Shown: positions 1 through 6,475 of the stretch, in pieces
Layout of the letters: every line of letters starts with the position of its first letter
How positions within the stretch are numbered: the stretch's first letter is position 1
Source: an uncultured Bacillota bacterium
Lineage (GTDB): Bacteria > Bacillota > Clostridia > Christensenellales > UBA1242
Length of the DNA stretch: 9,656 nt
Assembly (NCBI GenBank): GCA_945921365.1
Contig: CAMEKL010000013.1
Span: 1-9,656 of the forward strand
Reading direction: 5' to 3'
Program-made: the position numbers and the translations under genes
Notes under the pieces: model-generated
The model's input: the letters and a program-made list of their open reading frames with translations, nothing else
What the model was told of the DNA's origin: nothing
Databases searched by the model: none

Positions 1-450
1 GACGGAAGCATTAAAGTTTCTCGTTCTATAAAAGGCCTTAATTTACAAATAAATAAATATATAGAAAAATATAATAAAGCGCATGGTGAAAAACCAACGC
101 TATCACAAATCGCAAAGGAGTTTAAAATTGAGGAGCCGGAAGTTGTTTTCACAATGGACAGTGCACGAATGCCTCGATCTCTTTACACTCCGTTTGAAGA
201 AGATGAATCTAAGGGATTACTTTTAATTGACAGATACAGTCAAGATAATTCAATTAGCGAAATGTTTGAAAATATTGCTCTTAAAGAAGCGTTGGCAAAT
301 TTAAATGAACGTGACAAGCAAATAATTTTTTTAAGATATTTTAGAGATAAAACACAAAGTGAAATTGCAAAAGAATTAAATATATCTCAAGTGCAAGTTT
401 CTAGGCTTGAAATGAAAATATTAGAAAAAATGAAGAATAAGCTAGGCTGA
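1..450 (+). CDS. sigF: RNA polymerase sporulation sigma factor SigF, C-terminal part (5' end outside window)
   Basis: This is the C-terminal 149 residues of a sigma-70 family factor, open in frame from the first base. A methionine at 154 is internal, because homology to sigma region 3 continues upstream of it. SigF directs early forespore transcription after asymmetric septation. The first visible residues read DGSIKVSRSIKGL, close to the DDGTVKVSRSLKEL segment of Bacillus SigF; SigG has an RDNNPIRVSRSL-type segment instead. Region 4 follows: ALKEALANLNERDKQIIFLR at about 94-113, then the region 4.2 helix-turn-helix with QSEIAKELNISQVQVSRLE at about 119-137, the -35-binding element. Full SigF is about 250 residues, so region 2 and the N-terminus are missing here. 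In known spore formers sigF follows spoIIAA and spoIIAB, which would lie to the left. The gene ends in TGA, overlapping the convergent cotransporter by 9 bases. Sigma-factor identity is near certain; F rather than G is likely. Confidence 0.9.
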   Translation, partial: DGSIKVSRSIKGLNLQINKYIEKYNKAHGEKPTLSQIAKEFKIEEPEVVFTMDSARMPRSLYTPFEEDESKGLLLIDRYSQDNSISEMFENIALKEALANLNERDKQIIFLRYFRDKTQSEIAKELNISQVQVSRLEMKILEKMKNKLG

Positions 451-462
451 TTCTTCATTTTT
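426..462. terminator. Bidirectional Rho-independent terminator over the overlapping stop codons
   Basis: A 13-bp perfect stem pairs 426-438 (AAAAATGAAGAAT) with 450-462 (ATTCTTCATTTTT). The loop can be closed further by AGC/GCT pairing (440-442 with 446-448) around a TAG triloop after one A/G mismatch. On the plus strand the hairpin is followed by a T-rich tract from 458 and would end sigF transcripts. On the minus strand the A-run at 425-430 becomes a T-run and would end the cotransporter transcript. Both stop codons (442-444 minus, 448-450 plus) lie in the loop or its edge, so the stem is coding on both strands. Confidence 0.75.
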
Positions 463-2157
463 ATTTTGATTTTCTAAATCTGCAATTTCGAGTTGTTTAT
501 ATTCTTCTTTGTTATTTATTTGCCATTCACTTTCAAAAACAAAGGCGTTATCCATAACATTGTTTGAAATAATTGAAATATAGCTTAAAATAGAAAGATA
601 TCTTGTGTTTTTATAGACTGAAAGTTGACTGTTAAAGCCATTTTTCATTATATAATTTTTTGCACTTTTTATTATGTTTTTAATATCATCATTCAAGTTT
701 ATAATTCTTTCAAAATTTGGTTTTTCATCTTTATCAAAATCACAATCTGGCTTTTCTATATATGGCTCACAAAGAGAAAACATTGAATCAATCTTTTCGC
801 TGGCACTAGTTATATATTTCAAAAGTTTAATGCTGTAAGTGATTTTCTTTCCATCTTCGTCATACACAACCTCGAACATTTTGAGGAGATTATTTGCATC
901 TCTTTCAATTTGCTTTATTGTGATAAGAAGCTTTTCGATATAATCATTTTCTTTTGAGTTCCCTTCCGTTGAAGGAATTTTAATAGCTATGCTTTCCAAA
1001 TTTTTAGAATAAGAAATGAAACTCTCAAGAGATTTTCTTAAGCGCTTATTTTCTTCACTTTGTGAAACAAATTTGCAAGTTTGTTTTGAAAGTTTTTTAA
1101 GTTCTCTGTAAAAAACAATAGTCTTCTCTTTAAGTCTGGCAATTGTAACAGCTTTAGGCTCTCCTTCAATATATTCAAAATCTAATGGCGATTTATTTCT
1201 ATGTTTTTTTGTGAAAGTAAATTTTCTTAAAAGATATGTCACTGGCTTTGCTAAAAACGTGTATAAAACAACATCAAACACGTTAAACAAAAGTGAAACA
1301 GAGGCAAGCATAAGTGCTGGTTCTTTCATAAAACTTAAAAATTGCCACCAATCAATAATTGTTAAACAGGAAAAGAATACAACACCGGTTAAATTCATAA
1401 TCAAATGAAAGAGCACAGTCCTTCTGGAATCTGCGTTTGTTGCAGACAGCATTCCAAACATAAAAGTTGTTAAGCTTGAACCGGCAACTGCACCTAAAAA
1501 AATGTATATTGCAGTTGAGAAATCAATTATTCCAACAACTGAACTTGTTCCAAGAAGCGTCATCAAAATTGCCATTGTTCCAAGAGAGCTTTGAATTAGA
1601 ACAGTGAATGCAAAGCCGAACAAAATCAGAAGAAGCGGGTGCTCTAAAGTGGTGAAGAATCCCATAAAGACTTCATTTGTCTTTAAAATGCTTGTTGCAT
1701 CACCAATAAGTTTTAAGCTTATAAAGAAGAGTGAAAAAGCAATAATCACATTTGCAATTTGCTTTATGATGGTTTTTTTAGAAAAGAGTTGCATAAATGC
1801 GCCAACGGCAGCAAGAGCACAAAAGAAACTTGTTAAACTAAAACTTGTAAAAGTTATTAGGTATGGAGTTAGTCCAGAAGCAAGATTTGTTCCAATAACA
1901 ATACAAATTGCTTGAAAAAGAGTTATAGCCCCCATTCCAGAAAAACCAATAGTCATCATAACACTTGCTGTTGTGCTTTGCAAAAAGAAACAAATAAAAA
2001 AACCAAGGCCAATGTTTTTAAACCTATTTCCGCTGATTTTATTAAAGCTACGCCTAATCTTATTCCCAAACATTGTTTCAATGCTTTTTGAAAGAAAGCT
2101 AACGGAAAATAAAAATATTCCAACACCTGCAATTAACGTTAAAATTGATTCAAGCAT
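442..2157 (-). CDS. Na/Pi cotransporter family protein with PhoU-like C-terminal domain
   Basis: A 571-residue membrane protein of the NptA/YjbB-type Na+/phosphate cotransporter family (SLC34-related). These carriers have two inverted repeats, each with a QSS motif, and move phosphate coupled to sodium. The first repeat has QSTTASV at 60-66, a variant of the usual QSSSATT, followed by the GxN element IGTNLASG at 88-95. The second repeat has QSSLGT at 189-194, then GAVAGSSLTT at 222-231 and HLIMNLTGVV at 251-260. About eight or nine hydrophobic segments span residues 5-305. A positively charged linker (about 311-325) leads to a cytoplasmic helical domain, about 335-545, of the PhoU-like type usual in bacterial members, so length and architecture are normal. 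The ATG is preceded by GGGGGA only a few bases away. The gene has its own promoter and converges on sigF. Substrate specificity is inferred from the family; some relatives have roles other than phosphate uptake. Confidence 0.9.
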   Translation of the reverse strand: MLESILTLIAGVGIFLFSVSFLSKSIETMFGNKIRRSFNKISGNRFKNIGLGFFICFFLQSTTASVMMTIGFSGMGAITLFQAICIVIGTNLASGLTPYLITFTSFSLTSFFCALAAVGAFMQLFSKKTIIKQIANVIIAFSLFFISLKLIGDATSILKTNEVFMGFFTTLEHPLLLILFGFAFTVLIQSSLGTMAILMTLLGTSSVVGIIDFSTAIYIFLGAVAGSSLTTFMFGMLSATNADSRRTVLFHLIMNLTGVVFFSCLTIIDWWQFLSFMKEPALMLASVSLLFNVFDVVLYTFLAKPVTYLLRKFTFTKKHRNKSPLDFEYIEGEPKAVTIARLKEKTIVFYRELKKLSKQTCKFVSQSEENKRLRKSLESFISYSKNLESIAIKIPSTEGNSKENDYIEKLLITIKQIERDANNLLKMFEVVYDEDGKKITYSIKLLKYITSASEKIDSMFSLCEPYIEKPDCDFDKDEKPNFERIINLNDDIKNIIKSAKNYIMKNGFNSQLSVYKNTRYLSILSYISIISNNVMDNAFVFESEWQINNKEEYKQLEIADLENQNKNEESA

Positions 2158-2177
2158 AAATCCCCCATTCTTTGCTT

Positions 2178-2206
2178 ATGATAACAAAAATGTAAATTTC
2201 TTACAA
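2178..2206 (-). promoter_or_regulatory. Predicted SigA-type promoter of the Na/Pi cotransporter gene
   Basis: On the minus strand a TTGTAA -35 box (2206-2201) is separated by 17 bases from a TATCAT -10 box (2183-2178). The -10 box is preceded by TGT, forming an extended -10 (TGTTATCAT). Expected initiation is near 2171, leaving a leader of about 14 bases with the GGGGGA ribosome binding site just before the ATG at 2157. The -35 is only partly consensus. Confidence 0.5.
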
Positions 2207-2229
2207 ATGTTTTATTATTTTTATGCAGA

Positions 2230-2412
2230 TTACCAATCTTGTGGTTCTTTTTTTGTGTGCGATTTTATATCATCATAAAAACTGAAATATTCTTCCTTAA
2301 ACTTTTCATTGTTTTTATTTTTTGTTAATCTGTCAATATCTGTTGATGTTAAATCACACATTTTAAAATCTTCTTCATTTTCAAAAATTTTAAATAACTC
2401 AAATTCGTTCAT
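2230..2412 (-). CDS. Small acidic protein of unknown function, coupled to the rRNA methyltransferase gene
   Basis: A 60-residue ORF that I do not recognise. It starts MNEFELFKIFENEEDF, is rich in Asp, Glu and Lys, has no signal peptide or membrane segment, and ends KKEPQDW. Its reality is supported by context. The start codon overlaps the TGA stop of the upstream methyltransferase as ATGA, a classic translational-coupling arrangement. An AGAAGG ribosome binding site lies about 11 bases before the ATG (2429-2424). It reads in the direction of all its neighbours. No terminator separates it from the methyltransferase, so the two are probably one transcript. The single cysteine (residue 19) gives no metal-binding pattern. 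Function cannot be inferred; a soluble cytoplasmic protein is the only reasonable statement. Confidence 0.6.
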   Translation of the reverse strand: MNEFELFKIFENEEDFKMCDLTSTDIDRLTKNKNNEKFKEEYFSFYDDIKSHTKKEPQDW

Positions 2413-3707
2413 ACTATTTTTTTCCTTCTTAATTTAACAAATGTTTCAACATGTTTTGTTTGTGGGAACATATCATATGGCTTAACAAAAATAATATCAT
2501 ATTTCGTTAGCAATTTTATATCTCTAACAAGCGTTTTTGGATTGCAAGAAATATATAGAATTTCTTCACACAAAGCACTATTATTTAAAATAGTTAAAAT
2601 GTTTTTACTAACTCCCGCTCTTGGAGGGTCAACAACAAGAGTGAATTTTTCATTTATATTTCTTATGAGCCTTGGAAGGATTTTCGAACAATCTCCATTT
2701 ATGTTTTCTAAATTCTTAACATTATTTTTTAAGGCAAGTTCAACAGCACATTTTGATGCTTCTCTGCTTACTTCAATTCCATAAACTTTTTTTGCTTTTT
2801 TTGAAATTATCGCAGAAAGCAATCCAGCCCCACTGTATGCATCAACAACAACCTTATCACTTATGTTTTTTAAAACTTCACCGTATATTTCATTTTTAAT
2901 TTGATTGTTGACTTGCAGAAATGCAAGTGGATTAACTTCGTAAATAATGCCCAATTCATTTGAAAAAAGTTTTTCTTGTCCACATAAAAATTTTAATTCT
3001 TTGCCTAAAATTTCTTTATTAGATTTATTAACATTTACATAAATTTGATCAACTGGGATTTGGTTTAATTTTACAAATGCATTTTCTTTGCTTTCACTAA
3101 CAACAAAAATAAGCGAAATTTTATTTCCGATTTTTCTTAAAACAACATATTTTAAAAACCCTTCATTTTTTTCAAAATCATACCCTTCAATGTTGTTTTC
3201 TGAAATATATTTTTTAACATGACAAAAAACTTCGTTAATTTTTTCATCTGCAATTTCGCATCTGTTTATTTCCACAACTTCATGACTGTTTTTCTTAAAC
3301 ATTCCAATAATTGTTTTATCATTAAATTTTGAAACTGGAAAGACCATTTTGTTTCTATAGTTAAATTCATTTTTAAATTTAACATCAGAAATTTCAACAT
3401 TTATATTGCTTTCAAAAAAAAGTTTTCTTAAATTTGATTTTTTGAGTTCAAGTTGTTTATCTTTTTTTATGTGCATACAATCACAGCCACCGCAAATGCC
3501 AAAATATTTGCATTTTGGTTCTATTCTATTATTTGATTTTTTTAGTAGATTTTTAAGTTTGTATTTGTAAAAAAATTTGTTATCACTTTCAAGTTCACAT
3601 TCACAAACTTCGCCAGCAAGTGCAAAGTCGACAAAGCAAATTTTGTTGTTTACTTTTCCAACACCTTCAAGCGAGTTTCCAAAATCAAAAATTTCAATTT
3701 TTTCCAT
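2409..3707 (-). CDS. rlmD: 23S rRNA (uracil-C5)-methyltransferase, RlmD/RlmCD family
   Basis: A 432-residue SAM-dependent methyltransferase of the TrmA/RumA/RlmD family, which makes 5-methyluridine in 23S rRNA (U1939 for RlmD; U747 and U1939 for the dual Gram-positive RlmCD). An N-terminal TRAM-like segment spans about residues 1-55. Four cysteines fit the family's [4Fe-4S] site: C66, C72 and C75 in CKYFGICGGC, and C150. FLQVNNQ is at 263-269 and the SAM-binding loop DAYSGAG at 289-295. Motif IV DPPRAGVS is at 360-367. The catalytic nucleophile is C388 in ISCNP, and the general base is E421 in QTKHVETF. All key residues are present, so the enzyme should be active. The start is the first ATG; no Shine-Dalgarno precedes it and the promoter is very close (see that entry). 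It overlaps the downstream 60-aa gene by four bases. Whether it modifies one or both uridines cannot be read from sequence. Confidence 0.92.
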   Translation of the reverse strand: MEKIEIFDFGNSLEGVGKVNNKICFVDFALAGEVCECELESDNKFFYKYKLKNLLKKSNNRIEPKCKYFGICGGCDCMHIKKDKQLELKKSNLRKLFFESNINVEISDVKFKNEFNYRNKMVFPVSKFNDKTIIGMFKKNSHEVVEINRCEIADEKINEVFCHVKKYISENNIEGYDFEKNEGFLKYVVLRKIGNKISLIFVVSESKENAFVKLNQIPVDQIYVNVNKSNKEILGKELKFLCGQEKLFSNELGIIYEVNPLAFLQVNNQIKNEIYGEVLKNISDKVVVDAYSGAGLLSAIISKKAKKVYGIEVSREASKCAVELALKNNVKNLENINGDCSKILPRLIRNINEKFTLVVDPPRAGVSKNILTILNNSALCEEILYISCNPKTLVRDIKLLTKYDIIFVKPYDMFPQTKHVETFVKLRRKKIV

Positions 3708-3713
3708 GCAAAA

Positions 3714-3741
3714 ATAATATCACAAAATGTCAAGTTTTCAA
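3714..3741 (-). promoter_or_regulatory. Predicted promoter of rlmD giving a leaderless transcript
   Basis: On the minus strand TTGAAA (3741-3736) and TATTAT (3719-3714) are 16 bases apart, and TGA precedes the -10 box, giving an extended -10 (TGATATTAT). Only six bases (TTTTGC) separate the -10 box from the rlmD ATG at 3707, so initiation is expected at or within a base or two of the start codon. A perfect TTGACA at 3733-3728 is too close to this -10 (8 bases) and lacks a -10 box of its own. Confidence 0.5.
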
Positions 3742-3746
3742 AATTA

Positions 3747-3774
3747 AAAAAATATGGAAATCTCCATATTTTTT
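3747..3774 (-). terminator. Rho-independent terminator of the lipoprotein gene
   Basis: A 12-bp perfect stem pairs 3747-3758 with 3763-3774 around a four-base loop (3759-3762). On the minus strand the hairpin starts immediately after the TAG stop of the lipoprotein gene (3777-3775) and ends in a run of T. The stem is AT-rich with only a few G-C pairs near the loop. The -35 box of rlmD begins 5 bases further on. Confidence 0.75.
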
Positions 3775-5271
3775 CTAATAATTTTGCGAAATCTCCGTTT
3801 GTTTTTTTGCAATATATTCGTACATCTTTTCATAATTGCTTGAAATTTCACTTTGATATTGTTCTTTTGTTATAATCTCACCAATTTTGTTGATTATAAC
3901 ATTTGAATCTTTATTTAGCCCAAGTAAATAGACATTGCTTCCAACAAGTTTCAATGACGTCAAAGCTCCACCAATTTTTATAATTCCATTTTCTCCAAAA
4001 TTTTTAAGTGAAAAATTGTATTTAAAATTACTTACATTCACATAGTCATTATTATTCTTTTTAAAAATTTTACCAGAAAGTGAATTGTTATCCAACCTAA
4101 AATATGAGTCATAATCTTTGTGAAGAGTTTTTAAATATGTTGTGTCGCTAATTTGAAAATCTTTAAATGAGTCAAAATCATCAACATTTGAATCAAATTT
4201 ATTTCTAATCTCTTCAATTATTTTTGGTTTTTGAATATTTATTTGGCTGATTAGTTCTGAAGCAGATTTTGCAACACCTGTGTATGATGCATCATTTATC
4301 ATTCCTAATAGATTGCTCAACTTTGTGAGATCTTCAGTTACTCTATAACTGTTTATTTCACTTAAAAATTTATTGTTATATTTAGCTTCGTAATCTCTAG
4401 CAAAATCAATAATATCATTACATTGTTCTAATGTTAAAACGCCGGAGAATTTTGCTGCACGAATCAGAATATCTCCACTTGTTATGTTCCTATTGCCATT
4501 AGAAATGGAGAGCCCTGAATTCAAAACTTTTTTGCTTAAAACTTTTTTATCTGCAGAAACATATGAATCCTCTTGAAGTGCGCAAATATGTGTAGCAATT
4601 TCATATAAAATTGCTCTTTCTGCTTCGTTTGAAGAAAATGAATATGCTTTTGATTTATTCAAATATACAACAGGGTTGCAACAAATATTATTTTCTCCAA
4701 TAGTTTGACAATCATATTTAAAAGTTGTAAGAGCATCATTTACTGTTTTACCATAACAAATATAAGCATCATATGGATTTAATTTTGCATCATTTGAATT
4801 TTCTTCACATAAATAATAAATTGGATCTCCAATTGCATCTCCAATTAAGTTTATTTCATCAACAGAAGCTTTAATTGCAGATTTAATATTGGCTGAAAGA
4901 TCAGAAGAATAATAAATTCTTACATAAACACTATTTTCCTTGATTGCCCTTTGCATCAAAACCCCGTCTGAGTTTTCATCTCTCCAATCAAACGAAGTTA
5001 TGTAAGCATTTTTTTTCATTTCAGCTGAATTGATGTTAATATCGTTATAATCAATTCCCAAATTTTCACAATTTTCTCTGATTTCTTTTTCACTTAAAAA
5101 CGTGTTGGTGTTAAAGACAGTTTTATTTTCTTCCGTTATTGTATTTGAAGGAGCTGAATTATTTTTTATCAATCCGCTAAAAATCGTGCAACCAGACATA
5201 GTTGCTGCAGTTGATAAAACAAGCGAGCCACCAACAATTTTCTTTTTTGCATTTTTTAAGTTTAAAATCAT
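3775..5271 (-). CDS. Predicted surface lipoprotein, possible degenerate zincin-like (M10-type) domain
   Basis: A 498-residue exported protein of unknown function. The N-terminus has a basic stretch (KNAKKK, 6-11), a short hydrophobic core and a lipobox-like TMSGC with C28 as the likely lipidated residue; Met at -3 is not the most common residue there. A Ser/Asn/Thr-rich linker (29-58) follows. Residues about 113-230 resemble the layout of matrixin-like metallopeptidases: YVRIYYSSDLSANIKSAIK (116-134), then YLNKSKAYSFSSNEAERAIL (203-222) directly before YEIATH (223-228), where an active enzyme would have HExxH. The glutamate (E224) remains but both zinc-ligand histidines are replaced, so the protein would be non-catalytic if this reading is right. 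The rest is mainly helical (265-365), then a beta-rich segment (395-465) and a helical tail. It has its own promoter and terminator. ATG is preceded by GAGG five bases away. Lipoprotein is likely; the fold is tentative. Confidence 0.75.
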   Translation of the reverse strand: MILNLKNAKKKIVGGSLVLSTAATMSGCTIFSGLIKNNSAPSNTITEENKTVFNTNTFLSEKEIRENCENLGIDYNDININSAEMKKNAYITSFDWRDENSDGVLMQRAIKENSVYVRIYYSSDLSANIKSAIKASVDEINLIGDAIGDPIYYLCEENSNDAKLNPYDAYICYGKTVNDALTTFKYDCQTIGENNICCNPVVYLNKSKAYSFSSNEAERAILYEIATHICALQEDSYVSADKKVLSKKVLNSGLSISNGNRNITSGDILIRAAKFSGVLTLEQCNDIIDFARDYEAKYNNKFLSEINSYRVTEDLTKLSNLLGMINDASYTGVAKSASELISQINIQKPKIIEEIRNKFDSNVDDFDSFKDFQISDTTYLKTLHKDYDSYFRLDNNSLSGKIFKKNNNDYVNVSNFKYNFSLKNFGENGIIKIGGALTSLKLVGSNVYLLGLNKDSNVIINKIGEIITKEQYQSEISSNYEKMYEYIAKKQTEISQNY

Positions 5272-5288
5272 TTCTACCTCTTGGTAAT

Positions 5289-5317
5289 ATTGTAATCTTA
5301 AATTCCTAGTTTGTCAA
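5289..5317 (-). promoter_or_regulatory. Consensus SigA-type promoter of the lipoprotein gene
   Basis: On the minus strand a perfect TTGACA (5317-5312) and TACAAT (5294-5289) are 17 bases apart. Initiation is expected near 5282, leaving a leader of about 11 bases that just contains the AGAGG ribosome binding site before ATG at 5271. It shares the 10-mer TATTGACAAA (5319-5310) with the next two promoters upstream. Confidence 0.75.
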
Positions 5318-5327
5318 TAGGCAAGTA

Positions 5328-5351
5328 AAAAACAGCATCTCTGCTGTTTTT
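5328..5351 (-). terminator. Rho-independent terminator of the first coiled-coil paralogue
   Basis: AAAAACAGCA (5328-5337) pairs perfectly over 10 bp with TGCTGTTTTT (5342-5351) around a four-base loop. On the minus strand it starts two bases after the TAA stop (5356-5354) and ends in a run of T. The core CAGCA/TGCTG resembles the CAGC/GCTG core of the terminator of the other paralogue. Confidence 0.8.
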
Positions 5352-5353
5352 AT

Positions 5354-6391
5354 TTACTTTGAAATTTGTTGCTCTTTTGGCGCAATCTCTTTAATAAGAT
5401 ATGTAATCAGCAACTTTGTTGCTTTATTTTGAATCTTAGATTTTTTAATTGTTCCAAGTTTAATCAAGAATTCAGGGTCATGCTTAAGCTGTTTAATTTC
5501 TTCTTTTGTTATACACTTTTCAACAATTCTTTTTATGTTTTCCTTACTTTTTGCTTCTTTTACATGATTGAGTTCAGCTGATTTTTCCTTAACATCTGCT
5601 ATCAATGTTTCTTTATAGTTGACATAAGAATTTCTTTTTTTAACAGCATCTTTATAAGACGTCACAATATACTCATTAAAGATTGTTTGCCAACCATTAA
5701 GTGCTGTTTTTGCATTATTAAGTTTTTTTTCAATTTCTCCAATCAAAGGCAAAGCTAAAATAAAATTTTCATAATTGTTTTGATAGACTTCTTTTTTCTC
5801 ATTTAAGCTTTTAATAAGATTAAAATCTTCATTTATAATTTTATCAGTTGCTGAAAGAATTCTATTTACACGATTTAATTTTTTTTTAGACTCTTTGGCT
5901 AAATGAGTTAAGTTATTTCTAATAAATTTTATATCGACTAGAGAGTTTTCAATCAGAAATTCAAGCCTTTCCTGTGAAATGTTGTTAATAAAAAATTCCA
6001 AATCTTCAACTGTTTTGAGTTTAAAATCACTTTTTACATTGTTTTGAAAAAATTCTAAATAAGCTTTCAGCGTTAAATTCTTTAAAAAAGTTAAAAGAAT
6101 GTTTGTTCCATTATCAAGTCTTGCATAAATATTATTGCCATCAGTTTTCTGAAAATTATCGCCAACAAAAATGTCATTAAAAATTTTATCTGCAAGTTCA
6201 AAAGCTTTCTTAGATAATTTTTCAATTTTTGAATTGTATTTTTTAATTTTATCTTCAAGTTCAATCATTTGATGTGAATATCTAATTTTTCTGTCAAGCG
6301 ACTTATTCACTAGATTTTCTTCAACCTCAAGATCATTTAATGCGTTATATAATCTTTCCTCAGCTGTTTTGAAAATTATATTATCTATCAT
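5354..6391 (-). CDS. Helical coiled-coil protein of unknown family, paralogue A
   Basis: A 345-residue, highly charged, mainly alpha-helical protein that I do not recognise. It has no signal peptide, membrane segment or catalytic motif. It is a clear paralogue of the gene immediately upstream (6476-7549): the starts match (MIDNIIFKTAEERLYNAL against MIDNLIFKKAEKRLNNAL), the middles are colinear (LEFFINNIS against IEFFLRTIP), and by hand count 29 of the last 62 residues are identical, both proteins ending in SK. The most conserved part is the C-terminal block EEIKQLKHDPEFLIKLG, which may be a small folded domain; the central part looks like long helices or coiled coil. ATG is preceded by AAGGAG with five-base spacing, and a consensus promoter lies just upstream. 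It is transcribed alone. A structural or scaffold-like cytoplasmic role is possible but is only inference. Confidence 0.8.
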   Translation of the reverse strand: MIDNIIFKTAEERLYNALNDLEVEENLVNKSLDRKIRYSHQMIELEDKIKKYNSKIEKLSKKAFELADKIFNDIFVGDNFQKTDGNNIYARLDNGTNILLTFLKNLTLKAYLEFFQNNVKSDFKLKTVEDLEFFINNISQERLEFLIENSLVDIKFIRNNLTHLAKESKKKLNRVNRILSATDKIINEDFNLIKSLNEKKEVYQNNYENFILALPLIGEIEKKLNNAKTALNGWQTIFNEYIVTSYKDAVKKRNSYVNYKETLIADVKEKSAELNHVKEAKSKENIKRIVEKCITKEEIKQLKHDPEFLIKLGTIKKSKIQNKATKLLITYLIKEIAPKEQQISK

Positions 6392-6414
6392 AAAAACTCC
6401 TTTTGATAATTTTC

Positions 6415-6443
6415 ATTATATTTTATAATATGTTGTTTGTCAA
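6415..6443 (-). promoter_or_regulatory. Perfect-consensus SigA-type promoter of paralogue A
   Basis: On the minus strand TTGACA (6443-6438) and TATAAT (6420-6415) both match consensus exactly, with the optimal 17-base spacer. This predicts strong constitutive transcription. The leader of about 17 bases contains AAGGAG (6402-6397) ahead of ATG at 6391. No operator-like inverted repeat is evident. Confidence 0.85.
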
Positions 6444-6454
6444 TAAAAAATAAA

Positions 6455-6473
6455 AAACAGCAAAAAGCTGTTT
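6455..6473 (-). terminator. Rho-independent terminator of the second coiled-coil paralogue
   Basis: AAACAGC (6455-6461) pairs over 7 bp with GCTGTTT (6467-6473) around a five-base A/T loop. On the minus strand it begins two bases after the TAA stop at 6478-6476 and is followed by TTTATTTTTT. The -35 box of paralogue A follows 11 bases later. Confidence 0.75.
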
Positions 6474-6475
6474 CG

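Noticed and set aside
154..450. Sigma factor as a complete 98-residue gene starting at ATG 154
   Set aside because: The frame stays open to base 1, and the extra 51 codons match sigma region 3, so the methionine is internal and the gene is partial.
1..450. Assignment as the late forespore sigma factor SigG
   Set aside because: The visible DGSIKVSRS segment is nearer to SigF than to the NPIRVSRS type of SigG; a SigG call remains possible without the N-terminus.
2191..2205. Possible terminator after the rlmD-orphan pair (TGTAA / TTACA)
   Set aside because: Only a 5-bp, nearly all A-T stem, and it overlaps the -35 box and spacer of the cotransporter promoter. I see no convincing terminator there, so readthrough into the cotransporter is possible.
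1211..2278. Plus-strand open frames opposite the Na/Pi cotransporter (1211-1408, 1604-1915, 1973-2278)
   Set aside because: They lie antisense to a well-supported membrane protein gene and have no family features of their own.
3728..3733. TTGACA upstream of rlmD as the functional -35 box
   Set aside because: It is only 8 bases from TATTAT, and there is no -10-like hexamer 16-18 bases downstream; TTGAAA at 3741-3736 has proper spacing.
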